The translations under genes were made by a program, and so were the position numbers. 64,000 nucleotides of DNA from Chaunax sp. Z400 (Eukaryota > Chordata > Actinopteri > Lophiiformes > Chaunacidae): NCBI GenBank assembly GCA_037577475.1, contig CM075192.1, positions 13,239,908-13,303,907 on the forward strand, written 5' to 3'. Shown here in pieces: positions 24,473 to 37,249 of this stretch. The notes under the pieces were generated by a model, which ran no database searches, was not told the origin of the DNA, and saw only the letters and a program-made list of their open reading frames with translations. Numbering within the stretch: position 1 is the first letter of the stretch; the number at the start of each line of letters is the position of its first letter.

Positions 24473-26989
24473 GTCGATCGGACAAAATAATACATTTGAA
24501 GGGTTCATTTCAGCTTTTAAGAATGTCAGAATTATTTTTTGGTATTCTTTAGATCAGACGATTACTCACTTAACTGACACAGTAATTGGCGGAATAATTC
24601 ATAGTGACAATAATCATAAGTTTACTTACTGTCCTTGTTGGTGGTGGAATGAACTGTAATTCAGTACATTTGCTCAAGTGCTGAGCTCAAGTATAATTTT
24701 TATGTATTTGTACTTTAACATTTCTGTTTTATCTTAATTTATAGTTTTACTTCACTTCATTTGAGAGGAAGCTATTTAACAGCTGCAGTTACTGGTTACT
24801 TTGCAGAATATAATTTTATTTTACAGACAAAACCAGTGACAGATTAATAAAGAAACATGATATTTTTTTATTTTTTTTCCCAACAGAATATAAATAAGTT
24901 AAATGTATCCCTATCTCCTCAAACAATAACAATGAAACTGCTTAAACATACTGTCAATGCATCAGTAAAAATAAGTCAGTAAAACATTTAATGCTATAGT
25001 AATAACCAGTGACAGGAGACATTTTTCTGTATGAATAGTAGTTTAACTTTAGATTCTCTCAGTATATTTGCTGTTTTATACTATGTTTTAATTTGTTTTG
25101 CTTCTTAAACTTTTCTCTTTTTTTTTTTTTTTGCTTTAAGAAACCATTATGAAGTAAATGTCGATTGCCCAATGAATGGCTAAAGAATAATGGCAACAAT
25201 CCTTGTTTTCTCTGTTCTGTCAGCCAACGGGCACAAAATCTCCCAGAAAACAAAGGCTGAATGGTGATCCAGTCAGATTGGCAGCCTGGCACCATTTCTA
25301 GCTGCTTTCATGTCTCCATTATAGACTAAATAAACATTTTCCCTTAAGACAAATGTGACAGCTAGTTTATTGAATGAGAGGGGGGGGGTCTGTTTCTACT
25401 TTAAGTTAAGGGTCTAAATACTTATACTACCAATGGCCCTAGTTCTTCTAAAGACTTGGTCTTTAGCACCATACAGAAATATGAATACTGGAACACTGCA
25501 GTATGCCCTTGAGGCCGAGAGTTGTGTGATAACACTACCGAGGAAAAATAACACTACCAACTTCCAGTGCACACAATGTAAGAAAATACAAATTGGAGAC
25601 AGAGGAACAGATTGCTAACAGATTTCAGTAGCATCTGTTTCAAAGCCAAACCCCACCATAAGCACCAAGAGATGGACATCTTCAATTACTCATCGTGTCA
25701 TGTGCCAACTGGCAACCAAGAGCACCGTAACAACTGCATGTTTCCTTTTGTTTCTCTCTTCCCTGTCATTCAGTGGTGCCTTGAGACTTCATGACAGCTC
25801 ATATTGATCCACTTCACCATCACTCAGCCCTGACGAATGCCTTTAAGATGAAAATAAGAGGGATTATGCAACCTTCTGAAATTTTAACATCTGATGTACT
25901 GCAACAAACCAAACCCCAGGATTCACAAAGAGAAATACTGTTGATCAGATTCTTGTGAAAATGCAAAACAGATTTTCATAACAGGATGCTCAGCCGAGGC
26001 AGCACTTTAGCTTTAGGAGTCACTCTCTGTACTGAGGTTTCTTCTATGACATCCAGGATCATCTGTCCCTCTCCCTACGTCTGTTTTTCTTCATTTAGCC
26101 ATTGTTCCTTATCTTTATAAAAACCAGAGTGCCTATTATGTCGAGCTCCTACCCAGTAAGAGGGATTGTTTCCTCTCACCAGATATTAAGTTCAAATCCA
26201 CTGATTCCGGATTGTTAACAAAGAAAAATTGAAAGCTGTCTAAAAAAGACTGTCAGCACTTCACAAAGGAAGAGCTTGGGCCCTGTTTTGCTCCTACAGC
26301 AGCTGGCACAAACACAACCAAACAAATGAAAAACCTGAGGTCAGAACAAACCATCTCTGGCTTGGGGATTTTACATGAACCAAGAGACTGCATCGGTTTC
26401 CTGACGCTGCAACCTACGGTGCACTGAGCCCGAGGTTATTGCACATTCATGATGCATTATTATATTTGACTGAGGGTTAATTAACTTACTGTGACATGGA
26501 GGCGCAAGACAATCTGTAAATGTCATTCAGCTGCTATTTAACAGGAACCATAACAAATTCAACAACTGTGAAATGAAAATCGTGTAAGCAGTGAGTTGTA
26601 AAAGAAAGAAACTCGGTTTAAAAACGGTCCATCTTACTACTAACCTCATTTTGTCAGTATCAATCTTACCAAGCACATACACATGCTGTGATGAGTCTCT
26701 GCAGACCTGTTGATGGGTGATGCTGATACCATTATTTTGCAGTAGGTAGCCACTAATGGCAATATCTGAAAAACGGAATTAAGCCTTAGGGAAGTCACTT
26801 GAAGTGTATTCAGGTGTAAATCTGTCATCGCAACTGGTGCTTGCCATTTTAACAACCAGAGGATTGACAGCATAACAACATGTCCATCCTACCAGCTGGG
26901 AGGGATTTAAAGCGGCTGCAAAGTAACCGCTTTACATGCGTCAGTGTTACCAGCGGATAGGTTACATTTACCAGGGAAGAAAGGAAAAA
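24473..26989. other. Non-coding, nothing recognised
   Basis: Poly-T tracts near 24866 and 25119 and a G run at 25381-25387; no exon or repeat family identified. Confidence 0.5.
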
Positions 26990-28000
26990 AAAACATGCAA
27001 CTCTGATGCAAACGCTGAGGAATAACCTGGTAATGTATCGGACTGCATGGGGGACTGCAATGGTTGTTCACATTTAGGGCGCCCTTGGATCATGTAGTTG
27101 CACGGTGTAAAGCACGACAGCGACATGGCAGATTTACATCTCCAGCCTCAATGACAGGAGGAGAAGTGACGACTGCACACAGGAACACACACACAGTGCC
27201 ATCAGAGGCTGCAGTTAGGCTGCGGTCAACGGAGCTGCAATGCGTGTTTTTCTCCAAAGCGCACCTGAAGCGCAGACTTGAGAGATTCGAAGACAGTGGG
27301 ATGAGTTGGGACTATGAAGGGTTATGCGGTATGACCGATGGAAACAAGCGCGTGCACGCCGTGTTCTCTAGTGGCCGGAGAATCGGTCTCATTTGATATT
27401 AAAGACATACCTTTCAGTAAGCATTGCCTTCAACTTGCCCTGTGGGGCTAAAAACTGTACTCCATTATCGCGGGTGGTACTTTCTCTCCGCCTAAACGCA
27501 ACTGTGCGGCACTAACACTACTTTTTTATAGCGGTCATCCATAGATTCTTGCAATACTATCACTCACCCTCTCAATCAGCGCTAAAATCAACAGATAAAT
27601 AGACTCCAAGAACATCGTTGAGATCCTGGAATCGCCAGCAGTGTCAAGAGCATTAGAAAGTGATGGTGAGATTTAAGGGGACGCTTGTGCGCATCTAGCG
27701 CGCAAACGCACCACAACTTCTCCCCGGTACTCTTCTGCCTTTGGCCGTGGATGGTGTAGTTCTGCTTCTCACACACACGCACACACTTAAGACACTAAAA
27801 ACTTACCTTTCTGGAGAAACGCCGCTGAAATCACGAAAACAGAAAGAGAAATAGCGAGAGATCCGCTCCCCGTGATCGCCATGTTGGACACCTGCTTGAG
27901 ACTGGCGGCGCTAAATCACCTAGAGACGGCCATGGGATGAAAATGTAGATACATGAGAGGCGGAGGGAGGGCTCAAGCAGGGAGCCTGCTATCATTTGGG
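26990..28000 (-). promoter_or_regulatory. CpG-rich block around the minus-strand first exon
   Basis: CpG is much more frequent than in neighbouring DNA, for example in AGCGCACCTGAAGCGCAG (27258-27275), AAGCGCGTGCACGCCGTG (27346-27363) and GGCGGCGC (27905-27912). It covers the proximal promoter and 5' UTR to the right of the ATG and the first 800 bases of the intron to the left. This is the pattern of an unmethylated CpG-island promoter and supports 27807-27882 as a real first exon. Confidence 0.5.
27807..27882 (-). CDS. First coding exon of an unidentified secreted or membrane protein (partial)
   Basis: On the minus strand the ATG at 27882-27880 sits in a good context (AACATGG). It opens 25 codons ending in AAAG|GTAAGT, with the donor at 27806-27801, so the intron is phase 1. 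The peptide has the hydrophobic core LAISLSVFVISAAFL after a short polar start (MAITGSGS), which is a signal peptide. A phase-1 intron straight after the signal peptide is usual for Ig-superfamily adhesion genes. The ending ISAAFLQKG loosely recalls the end of the CADM1 signal exon, but this is too short to name the gene. No downstream exon is recognised to the left, so the first intron would exceed 27 kb. Confidence 0.55.
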
Positions 28001-31000
28001 GCTGCGTTATGTTACAATGACATCTAGGCTTGTAAAAATATATAATAAGCAATAGGAACATTGTATTAGGCGACATTAAAGGAATAAAATGAAATAAACT
28101 GTAATACTGACGGTGCTCACAACTTACTGAACACCAATGACACTGTAATTCTCAATAGGAACTGATGGAAGTGATACCATGGGAAGCGTAAATAAAATGG
28201 AGCGCGGTGAGGTTCTCCAACCATAAACTCTCAACAGACACTTGATATGAATATTAGAGTAATTTTCTTTTATGGTTATAGCCTGTTAGTGCATGTGGGT
28301 GCGACCAAACCATACTCTATCGGCTGCACTGTAGCACAAATACTGAGCTTAAACTGCATTTAGTTTATGTTTATTGTGCACTGTGCAGTAATCAGGGGTG
28401 TAAACTGCTGATGGATCAAACGGACTGTTCATTCTCTGTCAGGACAATTTAAAGGCTGCAGATAAAGATTTTTATGCTGCATTTTATTGACTCAATGAAA
28501 GTGAAGTTGTAACATGCTGAGTTGAATCGCCTCCTGGCTTCATGTTGGTACGACACCGCATACAAACCTGTTTAAAGGAATAATCTGTTGAAACTCTTCT
28601 CAAGCCTTTTTTTTTCTTTTCTTTTTTGTCTTATGCCTGCTCAAAGAGCGCCCCCCTTATTTGAATGGTGTATTGCATTTTTAAAATTGGATCTGACACT
28701 ATAAGAGAAGTGGCATGCTCACATGAAAAATCACATCAGAATCCTGACATTTGAAAGTCACACTGCTTGAACGGAAATTAAATAGGCTTCTAGAGAGACT
28801 GTTAATAAGTGTGGCCAACTGGACTCTCTCTTCTCCTCTGACTGTGTGCTTTATTATATCTGTTTTCCAAACTTATTCTCACCTGAGGAAGTACATTTGG
28901 AATATCTTTTGGGAATCGCAGAGCTACGGAGAACGATGCATGACAACATTGAATCTCATTTCCCTTTTTCATTGTGTCAAAACAGCACAAAGGCTGCTAA
29001 TTGCACAATCTATTCTCTGAGACGGCATGTCAGTCCTCATTCCATGGATGAGTAGATAACATTTAGAGCCTCACACTAATGCTGCAGCCGTCCCTATCAC
29101 CACAGATTGAATTCCACACATCAAATTTATTTCAGATGTTATTATCTGTGGCAGCTTGCCAGTTCTGCCTGCCACTCACACAATGTCTCCACAAGGTGTT
29201 TTCTCCTTTATTTTCCGCCATCAGTCTACACCTGGTGGAGATGGGTGAAGATTTCAAAATTCTGTTTAGCTGTTTTTCGTATTTGTAACCGTTGTTTTGG
29301 ATTTGTAATCATTTGATTTACAGTATGCCTGTTTGTTCATTTCAGTTCCTGTGCATTCACACTCGCAACTTTTGTTTTCGCTCCCTGGTGATTCACTCCT
29401 CTACAGTCCATGGCATTTCCTTTGCTCACGAGAATAGATGGGGTCCCGGAGTCTCTCTGAGAAGAGAAGCCCAGCGTCTCTGTCTCCCCATGCGGGATAA
29501 ATAATGGATGGGAATGGATCAGATGACTGAACTGTTTCATCTGGATCTTCTTTAGTAATGCCCAGTCATAGATTTTCTGTATGTCTGCATGGTTGTGTGT
29601 GATTATGTTCTCCATCTGTGCTTTACGTGAGGAATGGTCATGCAGCTTGCATGTGGTGTAGTAGTTTATTTCATATGATGCATGAGCTAGTCACACCCTG
29701 AATACTGGTGGTGCCATTTAATAGGGTAACCGTCAGTATTTTCTATTTAAATTCGTGGGGAAAGGGGTAATAAAAGATTTTCGCCCAGGCCTCTTTCTCA
29801 GTAAATGTTTGATTAGAAATGCAATGGTTTCAAATTAAGATTTCTTTCCCCCGTCAGTATGAAATCAATCAAATTAACAGAAATTGAATTATTTGAGATG
29901 GTAATCTGTTTAAGCAAACCATTCACCATGAAAATGTTTTCCTCCTGTTGTGAACTGAAGAATAATTGAATCAGACCTTTATAAGTGACCCCCAATGGCT
30001 GAGAGAGAACAAGGCATATTGAAAAGAAATGTAGGTCTCTTATGCTTAGACCACGTAAGCAAGCAAGAGGAGGGAAGTAAATTCAATTTACCACACATAA
30101 TCTGTACATAGATCCACATGTGTATGAAATGTGACATACAGTAGCAGGATAGAGCTCAGGGCAGAATAATGGACTATAATCATGTATGCGGAAATGTGTG
30201 CAATCCTCTGCCCTGCGTTTTTTTTCCCATTAAAGTCATATTCACAATTTTTAAACTTATTTTAGCACAACAGAAATTATAAAACGCAGTTGTACTACTG
30301 CACATTTCCGTCTCTCTTCCCCTCATAGCACATTATTACAGGAAATTATATTCCAAATATATCACCACTAGTCATCAATTCTTTATGCCTTCAAGGGATG
30401 AAACATGGGCGCTCGATTGGTTTCCTGCCTCTTTTTGTCACACATACATACATGTAAGAAAGCTTTTTCACAGAGGAAACCCTATTTCTATACTTAAATG
30501 TCAAAGAAAATTGTATCTTGGTTCTTTGGAGTATTTTCTGAGCCTATTTTTTTAATGATCAAGTTTGCCATTAATAAGTAACCATTAGTTGGTATTTTGT
30601 GGTGTATTCAGCTTGTTTGTTTGTAAAAGCAAGCAAAGAGACATCCACAAATACAAATACTCCATTCTGAGTGTGTCCTTTCAGAATTTTCAAAATCTCT
30701 CATTAAATATATTTAAATAACACACAGTAACATCCTTCATTTTTTCCCTGACAGAAAACATGCAAATACTTAATTGCTATACAGTTTATCAGCCAATGCA
30801 TGCACCAGCAGTTTTACATCTCACCAAAGTCAGAGACATACAGGAGGTGATTGTAATAAATCACGAGTCACGTTACCTGCACTGAGGCTTATGGTTATCC
30901 ATTACATACATACATTTGTCAGGGTATAGGGTATGTCACGTTGGCTGGATGGGGCTCAGAGGGCCTTTCCTGTCTCAATATGTGTGGAAGACAAATATTG

Positions 31001-31369
31001 TCTCAGTCGTCCCATTTATATTAGTCTGAACTCTGAAACACTCAGACTCGCGCTGCCTTTTTTGACCACTTCCACTCTTTTGAGAGCTTCAACACCCACT
31101 TCCAACATTTTATCTGCTTCAAGTGGTCTATGTCATCCAGCATATATAGCCCACTTTAGGTCAAACCTCTTGTTTGATGTACACAGTATACAGTCATATA
31201 CACCAGACCAGTCATGTTCCAAATGTGAACTAATACTTAATTACATTAATTACGCTATACTTTTAGGCCTATAATTTCTTTTTTTCATCCAGTTGAACTA
31301 TCAATGTTCAGGTTGATTTGGTAAAATTACTAATACACTGCCTGAGTGGCATAAAGCAGAAACTGCACG
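28001..31369. other. Intergenic, nothing recognised
   Basis: The region right of the minus-strand promoter. Several overlapping short frames at 28750-29620 have no domain, signal peptide or splice context. Confidence 0.45.
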
Positions 31370-31870
31370 TTTCAATGATTTATTCATTACTTTAAGTTAA
31401 TTATTTTAATCAACTATTCATTAACACTGAGTTGTTCAACTGTTAATCATTTAGCTCTCATTCATTCGGCTACTTTAATTATTTTTGATTGATTGACTTT
31501 GAACTAACTATTTATAATCCATTAGCTGATCATTTGTCCATAGACTATCTTTTAGTGAATTGTATATACTGTACATTACTATCAGTTAGCCAGTTTGACC
31601 ATTTATCCATTCATTTGATCTATTTTGAAAATTTGCTCATTACTTTTATCTGTTTCTTCATCAGAAAAATTAGCTGCTTCAATCATTTATCCACATATTA
31701 ATTACTTTGACAATTTGTCGTTACTTTATTTTTTTATTTATATTTTATTTATTATTTTATATTTATTATATTTTTAAGCCTTATTTATTTCAGCCATTCT
31801 CCCAGTACTTTAATCAACTTGACTTTTTATTCATTTGGCCACTTTTAGTCCACCGTTCCAATTTCTCTGT
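31370..31870. repeat. Degenerate tandem repeat, unit roughly 30-45 bp
   Basis: The wording 'TTGACCATTTATCCATTCATTTG' (first 20 bases TTGACCATTTATCCATTCAT) recurs in diverged form across the block: AACTGTTAATCATTTAGCTC, CAATCATTTATCCACAT, GACAATTTGTCGTTACTTTA and GACTTTTTATTCATTTGGCC, often followed by a TACTTTAAT-type spacer. The pattern suggests an old minisatellite, interrupted at 31728-31780 by a TTTAT-rich stretch. Confidence 0.45.
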
Positions 31871-34800
31871 GTGCTTGCTATAGTTTTCATTTGCACTGAC
31901 GTTCAGGTGTTACATCTGACTCAGCGTGGATTATTAAATTGATTTAAAAACAATAATTAATCCATTAATTTTCCCCCTCACAACTGCAGATACCCCAGGA
32001 TAGGACCAAAGGGCGTCAGTAAGCTTCCATGGACTATATGCAAAGAGAGCTATTTGGATTGCAGTCCTTTAAATATCCGAAATAATACATCATTAATGAT
32101 TTTATCATGATTAGAAGTACCGGTGACACACTCATGATCGCAATGAAGAACCACCTCAGGGATTTGGAGCTTTTATACAACTAGCAACATAAACATGATG
32201 CTTTCTTATAGTCCAAAGCATGAATTTAAAAAAAGAAAAAAAAAAAGAAAACAGATAATAGCTGTATGGTTACATCCTAGAATAGCAACTTGTTTGTTTA
32301 TAGCAACCCATTACTGGAATTATCAGCACAGCTTGAGTGTACCTACATTGATTATCCTGGACAGCATCATGCAAGGCCAGGGTCACATAGAATATGTCCA
32401 TGAATGCATGCTGTTAATGAACAACATGCCTATAATGTCCCCATGTTACAGTAGATGTTCATGCTCATGATTGTCTTCACCAGATTGAGAAATAGATCAA
32501 TTAAATTATAGTAATAACATCGTATTTTACATATGTAGAAAAAAATACACAAAACCATGTTTATTCATCAAAGCCTGCAGCAAGGATTTTTAGTTTGGGG
32601 AACAATGCTGGATATATAGACTGAATGGTGCTTCAGTGAAAGAGGTATGAACATTTTCTCAGATCCAGTCAATTTGAAGACATTACAGCACAGGTCTGAT
32701 CCAAATAGCATCGAATGAGGATTGGAATTCATTTGCATAAGATTCTATAAGCAAAGCATTTTCTAAAATTCATATGTGTTATCTGACACATATTTGACAC
32801 ACATGCTGAATTGTTTTGTGGGACAACTGTTTTTTTACAGAGGCTTTTTATTGCTGAAGATCTACTGTATGTAGGTTCAAACCCATACCAGCAGTCTCCA
32901 CGAGGCGAATCCCAATGGCCCAGGAGCTAAATCTGCTCTGAGATTTAAGATCAGGGGTCTGTCTCTTTATCCTCTTGTGTGGGCATTAGTTCATCTTGCC
33001 AGACAACAAACTCTCAACAAAAAAGTTGAATTCATTATGTGCTTTTTGCTATTCAAAACAAACTAAGCCAATATTTTCTCAAGATCTATGCTGTCAACGA
33101 TTACACCGCAAAATACCACGGACCGACCGACCAAGAATAAAACCTCAGAAAATCCAATAAAACACTTGAACCTTGACAGTGCATGTAGCAATCATCTGTA
33201 ATCCTATTGGATACACAAATTAGTCTCTAAGACTCTTGCCTCCACACATTAAAATGATTTCATATTTCAATTATTGAAATCAAAGCATCAATAATATGGC
33301 TTAGAAATATCCAATCACTTCTTAATATATTTTAAACTGCACATCTTGAAAAACAGGGAAATGTTAACATCCTTCAATCTGTTTTTTTTTTAACAAACCT
33401 GCTGGTGAGTTAATTAAAATAAATCATAAACTAACCCTTTTCAACTGAAAGAAGAGTTTTAATTTAGTGTTATTTCTAAAGAAATATCTGGCTTTCCAGA
33501 GACAGACATCAATTTTGTATGGATTCCATTGATCAATATTGAAGGAATGACTATTGGAACCGGGATTACATGACATCTCTTATTCAGCACTCAGATCTAG
33601 AATGAAGACATTAAAGACAACAGTGAATGCTTGCACCCAATGATCTTAAACTGAAGATAACCAGATGTAATAACCAATCTCTGTATCCTCTCAAGAAAAA
33701 CTGATTCAACTTCATTCAACTAACCAACGATTTATTTATTTATTTATTTATTTGCTTACTTCCATTTTGCTGAGTAGGCCTTATGGAAGCAGGAGTTATG
33801 AGTTATGAGTTATTATCTCAGCTTTAATTTGATGGTTTAATTAGATAGTTAGTGGCCTGTAAACTGTTGAGTGGGCCATATAGTGTCCTAATTTGTATGT
33901 AAATCTTCATTGTTATGATAATATTTTATGACAATGTCTGTGATCTCTCTGTTATGCTGAGCAGGCCTTATTTAGTTTGAATTAGCATGCCTCTTTTATT
34001 TTAGAGATGTTGTTTATTGTCATTGAATTTTTGGTCTAGAATTTGGCTCTTCCAAACAGACAGCACAGTGATATATTGAAATATATCCATATGTGTCATA
34101 TAAATGTAAGATTTTGTAATAAATAATAATAATAATAAAAATAATAATGTAAGATAAATTAGTGTTAAAGCATAACCACACATGCTGCAGCATATTCTGT
34201 TGATTTACACCCAATTTTAAACCCTAACCAGGGTGCCAAAATTAGCTACAGCTAGCCCTACTATAAACTGTTGCATTTCTTGTAGAACCAACCTTTTCTG
34301 TTTGAGGTGGAGTCCTAAATAAATTAACAAATAAATAATGATATTCCATGTAGTTCCAGTGACTCATCTTATAAGGCTACCGTTATTCACTTTTTAAATC
34401 CGGACACAGCTCATCTAGAAACAGTCTAGGCATTACAGATTACTTTTCTTCCCCTGTGTTTAAAAAGTTCCCCTATTTAATAAATCAGTGAGAACTGCAG
34501 TACGAGGGTCTTTACGAAAACAGACAGGATTTCATCAGGTGTGAAAAGCAGTGTTTTAGCTGAGCTTAATTGGGTCTCCTATTTTTATTTCTCTCTCTTT
34601 ATTCTGCTGGTGGAGAGGCAACAGGAAGCAAGTTTCACTGAGTTAAGTGTAATTCCAAAGTTTTTGAATTTCAAATTGACCAAAGCTGCTGACCGTCATA
34701 AATCTGAATCTGTACTTTTCTTTCTTCTAAGTAGAGCTGTTGTAATTCACCAATTATTAGAGCATATCAGAGGTGTGTTGAACAATAATATTGATACTGT

Positions 34801-35861
34801 AATGATATTTTTTTGTTTTAGTGTAGTAGTTTGCAATCGCAAACAGGTATGTCTCTTTTCTAGTAACATAATTTTGATGGGAACAGAATAAACACAAACA
34901 CTTAACACATTTATAAAATAGTGCATATTTAGTTTGTTGGCTGATTTATTTCTATCACTGATCATACTGGTTTTGACTGTGTCTGTACATTAGTGGAAGT
35001 TAAAGTCATACTTTGGGATTTTAAATTCATCAACAGCAAGCAAGAGATTAGTGACATCATCATACTTGCCAGCAAATCTGAATATATAGCAAGAAATCCA
35101 AACATTTAATGTAATGATATTGTTTATGCTTAATATCTGTGTTTGTTTCAAAACCTTTATATTTGTGAAAAAATGATGGTGAAAACATTTCGGCAAAAAA
35201 CAAAATCCAATATCCAATAATAATTTGGTTGTTTTAATTTAAAAAGCAGTCGCTAGAGGAGTAAATGAATTTGAAATTGAATGATTGTGCCATAACTATA
35301 ACTATATAAAAAACATCTATAACTATATTTGAAAGAAACTGAAGTTCTGAAATCTTTGCATGATTGATGATGATCTATATGCTGTGGCTGAATGTAGTTA
35401 GGGACAACGTTGATTGAAATAAATTGCCAAGACTGGCACCATTGTATTTGGGGGGATTTTTTCTTCCTTTTGTGTATTAAATTAGATGTGTGATAGTCAG
35501 GACCAACAAATACACAAAGACACGGAGGGTAAAGGCAGCAGAGGTCTGTAGCATTTGTGGCAGAGACACAAATGCATGATTTACAATTTCTATCTCGAGG
35601 ACATCCAGAAATCTATTGCATTGTGTTTGTTAAATGCTCAAAACATTTGAGTCCTACCAATCAATGCTTTTTGTGGAGCGTTGCATTAGAAGTGGTCGTT
35701 TTTTTAAGGACCGATATTTGTCTCCATCAAGGACAAACCGTTGTGAGATTTCTATAAGTGATATGGTACCATTTTTCAGAATTGAGCCAATAGTGTTTTC
35801 TATCATTCATTCTCATTCATTTCAGGGTTGTTGTTTTTTTATTCTGAGTGTCCACATAAGA
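31871..35861. other. Intergenic, simple repeats only
   Basis: An A-rich run lies at 32227-32250, (TTTA)n at 33731-33753 and AAT repeats at 34121-34147. GCTGAG(T/C)AGGCCTTAT occurs twice, 188 bases apart, at 33768 and 33956. No coding feature is supported. Confidence 0.45.
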
Positions 35862-35871
35862 TGAAACATAT
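35862..35871. repeat. L1 target-site duplication, left copy
   Basis: TGAAACATAT immediately before the L1-derived sequence, repeated at 42963-42972 directly after the A-rich tail. The length and position are as expected for target-primed reverse transcription. Confidence 0.8.
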
Positions 35872-36123
35872 TGCCAGGCATACACAAATCCAGGATGAGA
35901 TGGGAATCAGACCTGAACATAACAACTGATGAACAACTGCGGTCAGATTTATGTCAGAACAGTTTGTCAGCAACAGTTAATGCTCGGTACAGACTTGTTC
36001 ACTATAACTTCCTCCATCAATTGTACCTCACTCCACAGAAGTTGCATGAGTCCAAGCCTGAACTGTCAGAAATGTGCTTCAGATGTGGTATAGAGGTCGG
36101 CTCTTTTTTACACTGTACCTGGC
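35872..36123 (+). pseudogene. L1-type LINE, ORF2 3' region, part 1 (5'-truncated)
   Basis: One frame here encodes the C-terminal part of an L1 ORF2 protein, downstream of reverse transcriptase. Recognisable pieces are RMRWESDLN, RYRLVHYNFLHQLYLTP and the cysteine motif CFRCGIEVGSFLHCTW, all typical of this region in vertebrate L1 elements. The copy starts abruptly at 35872, just after a 10-bp direct repeat, so it was truncated at insertion, as most L1 copies are. It is broken at 36123 by the BEL element and resumes at 42465. Confidence 0.85.
36119..36123. repeat. BEL target-site duplication, left copy
   Basis: CTGGC directly before the 5' LTR, repeated directly after the 3' LTR at 42465-42469. 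Removing the element and one copy restores the L1 reading frame across the junction (…TWL then CTKVKPFW), which confirms the boundaries. Confidence 0.93.
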
Positions 36124-36569
36124 TGTAACTGTCAAACAGTATTTGTGTTCATATTTTGCACATTTCCATATATTATTTAATTTGGACTTATTTATTTCAT
36201 AATGTTTTTTCTTGTTCACCGCCTTTAAGACGGACTAAGGATTTTGGTATGTGTTGCAAGGGGGAAGACTTTAGTGGGACACAAACGTTGCAGCTACGAA
36301 ACGTGTGTGCATAGTTATGTGCTAAATTGAAGAAATGTCAAGTTAAAGTTATTTACTCCCTGTGGTTATGCGGCCAATGAGGTATGTTTGTTTATTTATT
36401 TTGTGTTATGCATTTGAGTTCGTTTGACGTGTATTTAATTTGAATTGGTTATTAAATCGTTTAATTGTAAATCTCATTTTAGTTCTCACGGCTTAAATTA
36501 TTGTGGCAAGACAATAAACTGCCAGTAAAAGAGAACTGTACTGTCGTCATTGAACCGGAGGGAGCTACA
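36124..36569 (+). repeat. 5' LTR of BEL/Pao element
   Basis: The LTR starts TGTAACTGTC and ends GGAGCTACA. It matches the 3' LTR over all 446 positions without indels, apart from three substitutions: G at 36329 (C in the other copy), T at 36396 (A) and G at 36448 (C). An AATAAA polyadenylation signal lies at 36513-36518, 390 bases into the LTR. I see no convincing TATA box, so the transcription start cannot be placed. Confidence 0.95.
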
Positions 36570-37249
36570 GTGAGAACTCAGCCTGCTGGACACTGAAGAC
36601 GATCGGCCAGCGCTGCTACGGACGTAGCACGGGACGGGGCTCGTCGCTCATTGAAGATGGCGGCTCATTGATCCAGTTCAAGTTAGACTGTCTCTGCCTA
36701 CACGTCGCGTATAGGAGAGATGATGCGTCTTCATGGCTGCAGTCACAAGCATTGAAGAATTTCAAGTTTAATCATCTAACAGATAAGACTGTGCATACAC
36801 CATTAACATAAGAAGTAAATTACAAAGGAAGTTTGTCGGCATTGTAAGGTTAAAGCCAGCAAGTGGACTAAGCCTCATCAACTGCTATTAAGTGACACTT
36901 AAGGTGTTAAGCATTTGTATTTACATAAGTCATAGTGGTGTTTTGTACATAATATCTTGTGAATTCATTTTCAACTTAAATTCAAGTTGCTGTATACTTA
37001 AGAGTTATAAGTCAAGTCTTCGTTTTATTGCACAAGGATAACTGTTTAAATCCATTGAAAGTGAAGCTTAATTCAAACTAGTGTTTAAGTTCATTGATGA
37101 AAGCAACGTTTGATTTTCCTGTGGTAAATAGTTTCAGTTCTAGTTCTATTGTAAACGTGTAAAGAAAGCAGTTAAAGATTACGAGAACAAAGGAAATCAT
37201 TTTTATTTAGTTTACAAATAAGGTGAAGTAAACACATTCAAGACTTAAA
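36570..37249 (+). other. BEL/Pao leader (5' untranslated region)
   Basis: 680 bases between the 5' LTR and the Gag start. No primer-binding site lies flush with the LTR; the nearest TGG that could pair with a tRNA CCA end is at 36587, 17 bases in, and I could not assign a tRNA. A small perfect hairpin (TGCTAC, loop GGAC, GTAGCA) lies at 36614-36629 in a GC-rich patch and could be a packaging or dimerisation structure, but that is speculation. The rest is AT-rich and without recognised motifs. Confidence 0.6.

Larger units (their letters stand above)
1..27806 (-). other. Presumed intron of the minus-strand gene
   Basis: If the exon at 27807-27882 is real, all sequence to its left is transcribed as intron on the minus strand. 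I searched both strands for Ig-domain or other coding exons with splice sites and found none. The repeats inside are listed separately. Confidence 0.4.

Noticed and set aside
27831..28076. Minus-strand 81-codon frame over the first exon
   Set aside because: It is in a different frame from the signal-peptide exon and lacks domain similarity; it is a shadow of the CpG-rich first exon region.
35557..35864. Upstream extension of the L1 ORF2
   Set aside because: The frames at 35557-35864 do not resemble L1, and the 10-bp target duplication ends at 35871, which places the truncation point there.
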